A DNA stretch of 9,872 nt from Bacteroidota bacterium (GTDB taxonomy: Bacteria > Bacteroidota > Bacteroidia > Flavobacteriales > Flavobacteriaceae), in assembly GCA_023386255.1 (NCBI GenBank), contig JAEWKB010000042.1, positions 1 to 9,872 of the forward strand. Direction: 5' to 3'. Position 1 is the stretch's first letter. Each line of letters opens with the position of its first letter. The notes under the pieces were generated by a model, which made no database searches, was not told the DNA's origin, and saw only the letters and a list, made by a program, of their open reading frames with translations. This document shows positions 1-6,752 of this stretch, piece by piece. The translations under genes were made by a program, and so were the position numbers.

Positions 1-1344
1 TTGTATAGGTGTCATAGATACCTCTCCCTGGCCAATGGAGTTTGAAATTATAGTTGAACTTCGCCACCCACCGTTAGGATAAAATCTTTTGTAGAACTTT
101 GCGGTTGGTATATGCCCTTTGCGTCCCGGAGGCAGGTCATACCCTAAGAAATCACCCAGGCCAAAGCTTTTCATGTGGTTGCTCCATGCATTAAGTCCCT
201 GCTCAGGTTTGGGATATTTATCAATACTCAGTTTAAATGTACTTGCAAAATAGGTGTTGCAGGATTTATAAATACCATTATGCAGCTTAATAGCACCACC
301 CGGGCAGTGGCATTTCATAAATGCGCCTCGTCCGTAGGAGAAACCATGATGGCACATAAACGTAGAATTTTCATCAATAACCTCTTCCTGCAAGCCTACC
401 AGCCCCGTAAGTATTTTGAAGGGAGACCCCGGGGGGTATTCCGCTAAAAGGCCTCTGTCGTACAATGGTTTGGCTATAGAGTCATTATACATTGCTGTAT
501 AATTCTTTGAGCGTTCTCTGCCTACCAAAATGGCAGGATCATAACTTGGTGCTGTTACCAATGCTAATATTTCACCGGTTTTTGGTTCTATAGCTACAAT
601 ACCACCCCGCTTTTCAAACATCAGCGCCTCTCCATACTTCTGAAGTTCGGCATCTATGGTTAAGGTTATATCCTGGCCTTGAACTGCAATAGTATCATAA
701 ATGCCGTTTTTAAAAGAACCTATCTCCCGGTTAAAACGGTCTTTTTGGATATATTTTACCCCTTTAATGCCACGCAGCACATCTTCATACATTTCCTCTA
801 CGCCCTGGCGGCCAATGAGGTCGCCACTTTTGTAATAAGGGTTCCTTTTAATGATGTTATCATTTACCTGGGCTATATACCCAAATACATTAGCACCAAC
901 ATTTACCTGATAGTCTCTTAACGACCGCTTTACAATATCAAAACCTTTGAATTTCCTTATGTTTTCCTGGAAAGCGGCAAACTCACGCTTATTGAGCTGC
1001 GGGAGAAAAACTGATGGGAGCCGTGGACTGTACACTTTTGCTTTGTTGATCCTTTCAATAAAATATTCTTTACTGATATTTAAAAGGCTACATATCTCCA
1101 GGGTATCAGTATTCTTCATTTCACCGGGTGTAACCATTATATCATAAGATGGCTGGTTGGCTACCATGAGCTTGCCGTTACGGTCATATATGTACCCTCT
1201 TTCAGGATAATCGTATATAATTTTAATGGCATTGTTGTCAGACTTCTTAATGTATGAGTCGTCCAGGATCTGTAAATAAAAAAGCCTTGCTACTATAAGT
1301 ATAGCTGCGGCAACTATTAGTGTTGGCAGTAAAATCTTTCTCAT
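1..1344 (-). CDS. mrdA: Penicillin-binding protein 2 (peptidoglycan D,D-transpeptidase), C-terminus outside window
   Basis: Class B penicillin-binding protein of the elongasome. It cross-links new peptidoglycan in the periplasm while anchored in the inner membrane. The frame is open for 448 codons from ATG at 1344 and runs off the left edge. An N-terminal membrane anchor lies at about residues 4-27 (KILLPTLIVAAA...). A pedestal region follows with RGYIYDRNGKLMVAN (about 51-65) and LIGRQGVEEMYED (about 176-188). The transpeptidase domain shows SPFK (active-site Ser307, Lys310), SCN (Ser361-Asn363, the SxN motif) and GQGEVSMTPIQ at the cut end. The KTG motif must lie beyond the edge. The start is fixed by the ATGA overlap with the mreD stop, with GGGG a few bases upstream that could act as a weak ribosome site. 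Residues 331-347 are unusually rich in Cys and His (C331, H332, H333, C345, H346, C347). PBP3/FtsI is unlikely because of the mreBCD context. rodA would be expected next, outside the window. Confidence 0.95.
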   Translation of the reverse strand, partial: MRKILLPTLIVAAAILIVARLFYLQILDDSYIKKSDNNAIKIIYDYPERGYIYDRNGKLMVANQPSYDIMVTPGEMKNTDTLEICSLLNISKEYFIERINKAKVYSPRLPSVFLPQLNKREFAAFQENIRKFKGFDIVKRSLRDYQVNVGANVFGYIAQVNDNIIKRNPYYKSGDLIGRQGVEEMYEDVLRGIKGVKYIQKDRFNREIGSFKNGIYDTIAVQGQDITLTIDAELQKYGEALMFEKRGGIVAIEPKTGEILALVTAPSYDPAILVGRERSKNYTAMYNDSIAKPLYDRGLLAEYPPGSPFKILTGLVGLQEEVIDENSTFMCHHGFSYGRGAFMKCHCPGGAIKLHNGIYKSCNTYFASTFKLSIDKYPKPEQGLNAWSNHMKSFGLGDFLGYDLPPGRKGHIPTAKFYKRFYPNGGWRSSTIISNSIGQGEVSMTPIQ

Positions 1345-1847
1345 TGTTTCCCCGGCTTAATCAGGTAGATAATAATAATACAGATAATTAAGGTAAATAT
1401 TGTGGTAAGAATTGTTCTCCACAAAATGTCAAGGATAAGCCCGAACCTGAACAGTTCCAGCAGGAACAATATGAAATGATGGCTTACTACAGAAATAAGT
1501 ATAAAAGAAAACCTTTCGGGCGAAAGACGTTCATTTATTTTTATGGTTTGATACTCATAGCTAACCCCGAACGAAAACCTAAAGAATGCCGGGCGGAGAT
1601 AAGCCAGTATTACACATGCTGATGCGTGGGCTCCGCCTGAATTAAGGAACATATCTAACAGAAGGCCCAGGAAAAAAGAGGCAAGCAGTAAACCTGCCCT
1701 GTTGCTGTTTACCGGATATAGCAGTATGAATAACAGGTAAGGGTATGGGTTAAGGAACCCGAAAAGATCAAGCCTGCTGAATATAACCACCTGTAACAGC
1801 AGCAGGATTATAAACCGGAATATGTTTATGATTACTGCGCTACTCAT
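1341..1847 (-). CDS. mreD: Rod shape-determining protein MreD
   Basis: Small integral inner-membrane protein of the elongasome, linking MreC and MreB to the wall-synthesis enzymes. The 168-residue product is almost entirely hydrophobic. Likely membrane segments are about residues 6-24, 34-47, 50-68, 76-90, 113-132 and 138-163. The segment LLLDMFLNSGGAHASACVILAYLRP (split here as LLLDMFLNSGG, about 62-72, and AHASACVILAYLRP, about 73-86) has the Asp-Gly-His pattern I associate with Bacteroidota MreD. Length is usual for the family. It overlaps the end of mreC by 8 nt and its TGA stop overlaps the mrdA ATG, so the genes are probably translationally coupled. No Shine-Dalgarno is visible upstream. 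The sequence itself is poorly conserved, so the call rests on hydrophobicity, length and position between mreC and mrdA. Confidence 0.92.
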   Translation of the reverse strand: MSSAVIINIFRFIILLLLQVVIFSRLDLFGFLNPYPYLLFILLYPVNSNRAGLLLASFFLGLLLDMFLNSGGAHASACVILAYLRPAFFRFSFGVSYEYQTIKINERLSPERFSFILISVVSHHFILFLLELFRFGLILDILWRTILTTIFTLIICIIIIYLIKPGKQ

Positions 1848-2670
1848 TTGTGGTGGTTGATTGCTCTAATTGTTGTATTTCTTTCTGGTCTTTATTTTCT
1901 ACAATATAAACGTGGCCAAGGCTTGTCATATCATTAAACAGCCTTACATCAAGCGTATAGTAGTTGGTCCTTTTATCTACATATACCTTTTCTATTGTAC
2001 CTACCGGGATATTTTCAGGGAAATAAGTAGATTCTGCACCTGTTACTATTGTATCGCCTTTTCTTACCGTGGCCAGTCTTGGTACATCTACAAGCTGGGC
2101 AAAGCCGGTGTTCTTACCATTCCATGTAAGCGTGCCAAAGTGGTTGTTCTTTTTTATTTTAGCTGTCAGCCTGAACTTCAGGTTAAGTATACTTATAACT
2201 GTAGAGTAATTTGCTGAAGTTTTTTCAATATAGCCTACTACACCCAGGCTGCTCATCACGCCCATGTTCTTTTCCTTAACACCGTCGTTACTTCCTTTGT
2301 TTAGGGTAATGTAGTTTTCAGGCACACTGTAAGAATTTGATATTACTTTCGCGTTAATGACATTGTATTTACCAGCAACCTGAGGCATTTGCAGGTCAGC
2401 AATCTTAACTGTATCCTGCGTGTTGTAAAGTAGCTTTTTAAGGTCGGCATTCTCTTTTGCAAGCTGATTGTTCTGTTCCCTAAGGCTCAGGTATTCCTTT
2501 ACATTGTTCACCTGCTCATACACATACCCGGTAACGCTATTAGCCGACGATATGGCACGGCTGCGGTGGTAGGAGTGGGACTGGATGGTAAGGGATAACG
2601 ATATGCCCAAAAGCAGCAAAAACAGTAGTAAGATACTGTTTTTAAATATAAAATTAAATATTTGCTGCAT
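1840..2670 (-). CDS. mreC: Rod shape-determining protein MreC
   Basis: Bitopic inner-membrane protein whose periplasmic part binds and activates PBP2 in the elongasome. The 276-residue product has a short cytoplasmic start, one membrane helix at about residues 11-29 and a predicted coiled coil at about 46-84 (heptad-like VNNVKEYLSLREQNNQLAKE). The beta-rich MreC domain follows at about 100-258, with ITLNKGSNDGVKEKNMGVMS (121-140), GVVGYIEK (143-150) and DTIVTGAES...FPENIPVGTI (206-226). A polar tail ends the protein. The start is supported by a GGAG six bases upstream of the ATG, one of the few convincing ribosome sites here. The gene lies 11 nt after mreB and overlaps mreD by 8 nt. Confidence 0.95.
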   Translation of the reverse strand: MQQIFNFIFKNSILLLFLLLLGISLSLTIQSHSYHRSRAISSANSVTGYVYEQVNNVKEYLSLREQNNQLAKENADLKKLLYNTQDTVKIADLQMPQVAGKYNVINAKVISNSYSVPENYITLNKGSNDGVKEKNMGVMSSLGVVGYIEKTSANYSTVISILNLKFRLTAKIKKNNHFGTLTWNGKNTGFAQLVDVPRLATVRKGDTIVTGAESTYFPENIPVGTIEKVYVDKRTNYYTLDVRLFNDMTSLGHVYIVENKDQKEIQQLEQSTTTNE

Positions 2671-2676
2671 GGGTTA

Positions 2677-2680
2677 CTCC
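2677..2680 (-). promoter_or_regulatory. Ribosome binding site of mreC
   Basis: GGAG on the minus strand, six bases before the mreC ATG and immediately after the mreB stop codon. Most other starts in the window lack such a motif, so this site probably helps translation of mreC within the polycistronic message. Confidence 0.5.
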
Positions 2681-2681
2681 G

Positions 2682-3710
2682 TTATTTGATAAGTATGCTC
2701 CTGAATTTTTGTATGTTTTTTAGCGCCATTCCCGTTCCTCTTACAACGGCCCTGAGCGGGTCTTCAGCAATATAAACCGGGAGGTCTGTTTTTTGTGATA
2801 TCCGTTTATCTAATCCTCTTAGCATTGAACCTCCACCGGCAAGGTAAATACCGGTGTTGTAAATATCCGCTGCAAGTTCCGGCGGTGTTTGCGACAGGGT
2901 TTCCATAACCGCATCCTCTATACGCTGTATAGATTTATCAAGCGCTTTGGCAATTTCACGGTAGGAAACATCTACCTGTTTGGGTTTCCCTGTTAACAGG
3001 TCACGCCCCTGTACAGACATATCCTCAGGTGGTGTTTCCAGGTCTTCAAGTGCGGCTCCTATGGTAATTTTTATTTTTTCGGCTGTGCTTTCCCCTACAA
3101 AAAGGTTATGCTGGGTACGCATGTAATACACAATATCGTTTGTAAATACGTCACCCGCAATTTTAACCGATTTGTCGCACACAATACCCCCAAGAGCAAT
3201 AACGGCAATTTCGGTAGTACCACCACCAATATCTACAATCATGTTACCTTTAGGCTGCATAATGTCAACACCAATACCAATTGCGGCTGCCATAGGCTCA
3301 TGGATAAGGTAAACCTCTTTACCGTTAACCCTCTCAGCAGATTCCTTTACCGCGCGCATTTCTACCTCTGTAATACCTGAAGGAATGCATATAACCATGC
3401 GAAGGGCAGGGGTAAACAGCTTCTTCTTTAGAGCTGGTATGCTTTTGATGAACATGCTGATCATCTTTTCAGATGCATCAAAGTCAGCAATTACGCCATC
3501 TTTAAGCGGGCGTATGGTTTTAATGTTTTCATGTGTTTTACCCTGCATCATGTTTGCTTCCTTCCCAACAGCAATAATTTTGCCTGAAACACGGTCGCGC
3601 GCTACTATAGACGGGCTGTCTATAACTACTTTGTCGTTATGTATGATAAGGGTATTTGCGGTACCAAGGTCAATGGCAATGTCCTCGGTCATGAAATCAA
3701 AAAATCCCAT
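2682..3710 (-). CDS. mreB: Rod shape-determining protein MreB (actin homologue)
   Basis: ATP-binding, filament-forming bacterial actin that positions lateral cell-wall synthesis from the cytoplasmic face of the inner membrane. The 342-residue length is normal. Actin-fold motifs are present in order: phosphate loop 1 AIDLGTANT (12-20, Asp14), connect motif IHEPMAAAIG (136-145, Glu138, likely catalytic), phosphate loop 2 DIGGGTTEIAV (160-170, Asp160) and adenosine motif LAGGGSMLRGLD (290-301). The PSGITEVEMRAV stretch (110-121) matches the usual MreB region after strand CIP. It is the first gene of the mreBCD-mrdA cluster, 54 nt after the purH stop. A TATTTTTG element about 40 nt upstream could start its own transcript. 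I see no Shine-Dalgarno. There is no purH terminator before it, so read-through from purH is possible. Confidence 0.98.
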   Translation of the reverse strand: MGFFDFMTEDIAIDLGTANTLIIHNDKVVIDSPSIVARDRVSGKIIAVGKEANMMQGKTHENIKTIRPLKDGVIADFDASEKMISMFIKSIPALKKKLFTPALRMVICIPSGITEVEMRAVKESAERVNGKEVYLIHEPMAAAIGIGVDIMQPKGNMIVDIGGGTTEIAVIALGGIVCDKSVKIAGDVFTNDIVYYMRTQHNLFVGESTAEKIKITIGAALEDLETPPEDMSVQGRDLLTGKPKQVDVSYREIAKALDKSIQRIEDAVMETLSQTPPELAADIYNTGIYLAGGGSMLRGLDKRISQKTDLPVYIAEDPLRAVVRGTGMALKNIQKFRSILIK

Positions 3711-3750
3711 ACTATATTAAGGGTATTATATTTATATTAATTTAAGCCTA

Positions 3751-3758
3751 CAAAAATA
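3751..3758 (-). promoter_or_regulatory. Putative -7 promoter element for mreB
   Basis: Minus-strand TATTTTTG fits the Bacteroidota -7 consensus TAnnTTTG. It lies in the spacer between purH and mreB, 40 nt before the mreB ATG. I find no TTG or TTTG at the expected distance upstream, where the sequence is already purH coding, so this is half a promoter by motif. It sits inside a 14-nt block (3748-3761) identical to the one before fbaA. Confidence 0.45.
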
Positions 3759-3764
3759 ATAAAA

Positions 3765-5291
3765 TTAATGTTTGAAATGACGCGTACCTGTAAATACCAT
3801 TGCAACATTATTTTCGTTGCAGTAATTAATACTCAATTCGTCTTTTATTGAGCCTCCCGGCTGTATAACAGCGGTAATGCCGGCCTGTTTTGCCAGCTCC
3901 ACACAATCCGGGAAAGGGAAAAATGCATCACTTGCCATAACTGCCCCGTTAAGGTCAAAATTAAATGACTGTGCTTTCTCCACTGCCTGCTTCAAAGCAT
4001 CTACGCGTGATGTCTGCCCGGTACCCGAAGCTATCAGCTGCCCGTTCTTTGCAAAAACAATAGTATTGCTCTTGGTGTGCTTACAAATTTTAGAAGCAAA
4101 TATCAGGTCATCAGCCTCTTGTGCCGTAGGTTCGGTTACTGTAACGGTTTGCAGCATGTCTTTATTGTCAGTAATATTGTCCTTATCCTGAACAAGTAAT
4201 CCATTTAGGCAGGTACGTACCTGTTTTGCAGGAAGCTCTACATCGTGCTGTACCAGTATTATCCTGTTTTTCTTTTCCTGAAGGATTGCTGCAGCATCAT
4301 CGTCATACGCCGGGGCTATAACCACTTCACAGAAAAGCTTATTTATTTCATCTGCGGCAGCTTTGTCTATTTTTGCATTTGCAATAAGTACACCGCCAAA
4401 AGCTGATGTTGGGTCGCCTGCCAGTGCATCAAGATAGGCTTCTTTAATAGTAGGCCTGGTGGCCAGTCCGCAGGCATTATTATGCTTTAATATGGCAAAA
4501 GTTGGCGCGTCATTTTTAAATTCCTGCATCAGGTTTACAGCGGCATCTACATCAAGCAGGTTGTTGTATGATAGCTCTTTGCCGTGCAGCTTGGAGAACA
4601 TTTTGTCAAAGTCGCCAAAGAAGAAGCCTTTTTGGTGAGGGTTCTCTCCGTAACGAAGTACCTGCCCATTACTCACACTTTGCTTGTAAAAGGTATCATC
4701 ACTGTTGAAGTAGTTAAAAATGGCAGTATCATAATGTGATGACACATGGAAAGCCTTTGTTGCAAATAACTTACGCTCCTCTAAAGTTGTAGCTCCATTA
4801 TTTTTAGTGATAGTTTCCAGGAACAGGCTGTAATCATCAACCGAAGCCACAATAACGGTGTCCTTAAAGTTTTTGGCTGCGGCACGTATAAGCGATATTC
4901 CGCCGATGTCTATCTTCTCAATGATATCTTGTTCTGATGCACCCGATGCTACTGTCTTTTCAAAAGGGTAGAGGTCAACAATAACCAGATCAATTTGTGG
5001 AATTTCAAACTCTTCCATCTGCTGTACATCCAGCTCATTGTCCTGGCGGTTAAGGATACCGCCGAAGATTTTCGGGTGAAGTGTTTTTACCCTGCCGCCT
5101 AATATAGACGGGTAAGAGGTAACATCTTCAACCGCTACTACAGGTATGCCCAGTTCTTTAATAAAAGTCTCGGTACCTCCTGTAGAATAAATGGTTACTG
5201 AATGTTCGTGAAGCTTGCGTACAATAGGCTCCAGCCCCTCTTTATCAAATACAGAAATAAGGGCAGATGAAATAGTTTTTGTTGTGTTCAT
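3765..5291 (-). CDS. purH: Bifunctional phosphoribosylaminoimidazolecarboxamide formyltransferase / IMP cyclohydrolase
   Basis: Cytoplasmic enzyme for the last two steps of de novo purine synthesis: it formylates AICAR with 10-formyl-tetrahydrofolate and then closes the ring to IMP. The 508-residue product has the N-terminal cyclohydrolase (MGS-like) domain, about 1-150: ALISVFDKEGL (10-20), STGGT (36-40), GGRVKTLHPKIFGGIL (65-80), LYPF (107-110), KIDIGG (126-131) and IRAAAKN (135-141). K69, Y108, D128 and K140 match known active-site positions. The AICAR transformylase domain carries LRYGENPHQKG (212-222), LKHNNACG (268-275, with the catalytic Lys-His pair), DPTSAFGG (293-300), SGTGQTSRVDA (422-432), SDAFFPFPD (454-462) and the typical end MVFTGTRHFKH. 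Slightly shorter than the E. coli enzyme (529) but complete. It is divergent from the permease gene and has its own good promoter. I see no purine riboswitch or PurR-like operator. Confidence 0.98.
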   Translation of the reverse strand: MNTTKTISSALISVFDKEGLEPIVRKLHEHSVTIYSTGGTETFIKELGIPVVAVEDVTSYPSILGGRVKTLHPKIFGGILNRQDNELDVQQMEEFEIPQIDLVIVDLYPFEKTVASGASEQDIIEKIDIGGISLIRAAAKNFKDTVIVASVDDYSLFLETITKNNGATTLEERKLFATKAFHVSSHYDTAIFNYFNSDDTFYKQSVSNGQVLRYGENPHQKGFFFGDFDKMFSKLHGKELSYNNLLDVDAAVNLMQEFKNDAPTFAILKHNNACGLATRPTIKEAYLDALAGDPTSAFGGVLIANAKIDKAAADEINKLFCEVVIAPAYDDDAAAILQEKKNRIILVQHDVELPAKQVRTCLNGLLVQDKDNITDNKDMLQTVTVTEPTAQEADDLIFASKICKHTKSNTIVFAKNGQLIASGTGQTSRVDALKQAVEKAQSFNFDLNGAVMASDAFFPFPDCVELAKQAGITAVIQPGGSIKDELSINYCNENNVAMVFTGTRHFKH

Positions 5292-5313
5292 TGTGTTGTG
5301 TGTTGTAAAGGTG

Positions 5314-5345
5314 CAAAAGTAGTTAATGTAGTGTTCATTTTCAAA
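5314..5345 (-). promoter_or_regulatory. Bacteroidota-type promoter of purH
   Basis: On the minus strand, TTTG at 5345-5342 (-33 box) is followed after 20 nt by TACTTTTG at 5321-5314 (-7 box). This matches the TTTG-N(about 20)-TAnnTTTG arrangement known for Bacteroidota housekeeping sigma factors. Transcription would begin near 5307-5310 and leave a leader of only about 16-19 nt. That leader is rich in A and C (ACACACAACACA before ATG) and has no Shine-Dalgarno. It is the best promoter match in the window. Confidence 0.7.
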
Positions 5346-5346
5346 A

Positions 5347-5354
5347 TAGCTTTG
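5347..5354 (+). promoter_or_regulatory. Putative -7 promoter element for the ABC permease gene
   Basis: Plus-strand TAGCTTTG matches TAnnTTTG and lies one base beyond the purH -33 box, on the opposite strand. No clear TTG is visible 17-23 nt upstream (5322-5332 reads GTTAATGTAGT), so only the -7 half is supported. Use of this site would give a leader of about 85 nt to the ATG at 5445. Confidence 0.4.
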
Positions 5355-5444
5355 GGCTAAATTAGAACGTTTTTATATTTATTATTACTGTTTTAGGTTT
5401 TTGGAAAAAAATTGCGGAATTTTACGCAAGTCAATCGAAACATC

Positions 5445-6695
5445 ATGTTATTATATATACGCTTACTTAAAGAAAGCCTCTCATTTGCCACAAATGCTTT
5501 GCGCAATAACAAGCTGCGCACATTCCTGTCGCTGCTGGGGGTAACTATAGGAATATTCTCTATTATAGCGGTGCTTGCGGCGGTTGATTCGCTTGACAGG
5601 AAGATTAAGGCTGACATGAGTGATATTGACAAGAACACGATGTTCCTGAAGCACTTTTCTTTCGGCCCTACCGATGTGCCGCGGTGGAAAAGAGAACAGT
5701 TTCCTAAAGTTAAGTATGATGAATACCAATACCTGAAAGGTGCGGTACAGGGAGCTGATTACATGGCCTATCAGGTTTGGACATCCAGCCCGACAGCAAA
5801 ATATGAAGATAAAACGGCTACTGGCTTAAACCCTGTGCCTATAACACATGAGTTTGCCGAGATACAAAAGCTGAAAATAGCCCATGGCAGGTTTTACAAT
5901 GAGTCGGAATCAAATTCGGGGACACCTGTAGTAGTAATAGGGTATGAGGTGGCGCAGACGCTTTTTGGTGATGAAAATCCCCTTGAAAAGAAAATACGCA
6001 TGTACGGGCAGCGATTTACCGTAATAGGGGTACTGCAAAAAGAAGGATCCAGTTCATTTGGGCCCAGTAACGACCTCTCGGTTATGTTCCCCGTGAACTT
6101 TTTACGCAGGTTGTATGGCGATAACAATGACACTATGACGCCGGTAATACTTATTAAGCCCAAGCCGGGTGAGGATGCAGAAGCCGTAAAGGCTGAAGTT
6201 TCACAAAAGCTACGAAACTACAGAGGCATCAAGGCAGGGGAAATAGATAACTTTATGATTGATATCTTGGCAGGATTTACAGAACTTATTGACAATATCA
6301 TTGGCCAGATGAACGTGATAGGCTGGATTATCAGTGGGTTTTCCCTGCTTGTTGGCGGTTTCGGTATTGCTAATATTATGTTCGTATCGGTTAAAGAACG
6401 TACCAACCTTATTGGTATACAAAAAGCGTTAGGAGCAAAGAATAAGTTTATACTTTTCCAGTTCCTGTTCGAAGCGGTTATACTTTCGGTTTTCGGTGGA
6501 TTGATAGGGATGTTCCTGGTGTGGCTTATTACAATAGCCCTTACTAAGGCATTGGAGTTTGAATTTGTTCTGGGCTTTGGCAATATGGTGTTGGGAACAT
6601 CGTTAGCTGCTATTATCGGACTTATATCAGGTATATTGCCTGCTATATCGGCTTCTAAACTTGACCCAGTAGAGGCAATAAGGAGCGGGATGTAA
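5445..6695 (+). CDS. ABC transporter permease, MacB/FtsX type
   Basis: Inner-membrane permease of the type VII (MacB-like) ABC group. These usually use ATP hydrolysis by a partner to move a periplasmic domain rather than to import a solute. From ATG at 5445 the product has 416 residues. It has an amphipathic start and first membrane helix at about 27-47 (LRTFLSLLGVTIGIFSIIAV), a MacB-like periplasmic domain at about 50-285 (GRFYNESESN, TPVVVIGYEVAQTLFG, RFTVIGVLQKEGS), then an FtsX domain with three helices at about 289-313, 337-367 and 384-405. NIMFVSVKERTNLIGIQKAL just after the second helix is the usual coupling segment, and LDPVEAIRSGM ends the protein. An in-frame TTG at 5412 would add 11 residues and has GGA nearby. 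I prefer the ATG because relatives begin close to the MLLYIRLLKES segment. No ATPase gene adjoins it, so the substrate and partner are unknown. Confidence 0.88.
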   Translation: MLLYIRLLKESLSFATNALRNNKLRTFLSLLGVTIGIFSIIAVLAAVDSLDRKIKADMSDIDKNTMFLKHFSFGPTDVPRWKREQFPKVKYDEYQYLKGAVQGADYMAYQVWTSSPTAKYEDKTATGLNPVPITHEFAEIQKLKIAHGRFYNESESNSGTPVVVIGYEVAQTLFGDENPLEKKIRMYGQRFTVIGVLQKEGSSSFGPSNDLSVMFPVNFLRRLYGDNNDTMTPVILIKPKPGEDAEAVKAEVSQKLRNYRGIKAGEIDNFMIDILAGFTELIDNIIGQMNVIGWIISGFSLLVGGFGIANIMFVSVKERTNLIGIQKALGAKNKFILFQFLFEAVILSVFGGLIGMFLVWLITIALTKALEFEFVLGFGNMVLGTSLAAIIGLISGILPAISASKLDPVEAIRSGM

Positions 6696-6716
6696 AAAGT
6701 TTAATCACTATGGATA

Positions 6717-6752
6717 AATAAAAAATCCCGCTCTTTAGCGGGATTTTTTATT
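6717..6752. terminator. Bidirectional intrinsic terminator between the permease gene and accD
   Basis: A perfect 16-bp inverted repeat (6717-6732 pairing with 6737-6752) encloses the 4-nt loop CTTT. The core is TCCCGCT/AGCGGGA, flanked by a run of A on the left and a run of T on the right, so RNA from either strand ends in a GC hairpin followed by U residues. It lies 22 nt after the permease stop and serves the convergent accD gene too. The accD TAA codon (6753-6751) overlaps the outer base pairs of the stem. Confidence 0.93.

Larger units (their letters stand above)
5292..5444. other. Divergent intergenic region purH / ABC permease
   Basis: The largest non-coding stretch in the window (153 nt), and A/T-rich. 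It holds the purH promoter (5314-5345), the adjoining plus-strand -7 element (5347-5354) and T-rich sequence up to the permease start. I see no riboswitch-like fold, tRNA, small ORF or strong palindrome in it. Confidence 0.6.

Noticed and set aside
175..1147. Three plus-strand open frames of 66-90 codons at the left edge
   Set aside because: They are antisense to mrdA, which is open throughout and carries SxxK and SxN.
1870..2217. Plus-strand open frame of 115 codons
   Set aside because: Antisense to mreC. Its hydrophobic look comes from reversed codons of the beta-rich domain.
3385..3720. Plus-strand open frame of 111 codons
   Set aside because: Antisense to the conserved N-terminal half of mreB, with no motif of its own and no promoter or ribosome site.
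5412..5444. TTG at 5412 as the start of the ABC permease
   Set aside because: It adds 11 polar residues before a natural MLLYIRLLKES beginning. GGA upstream makes it possible, so it is kept only as an alternative.
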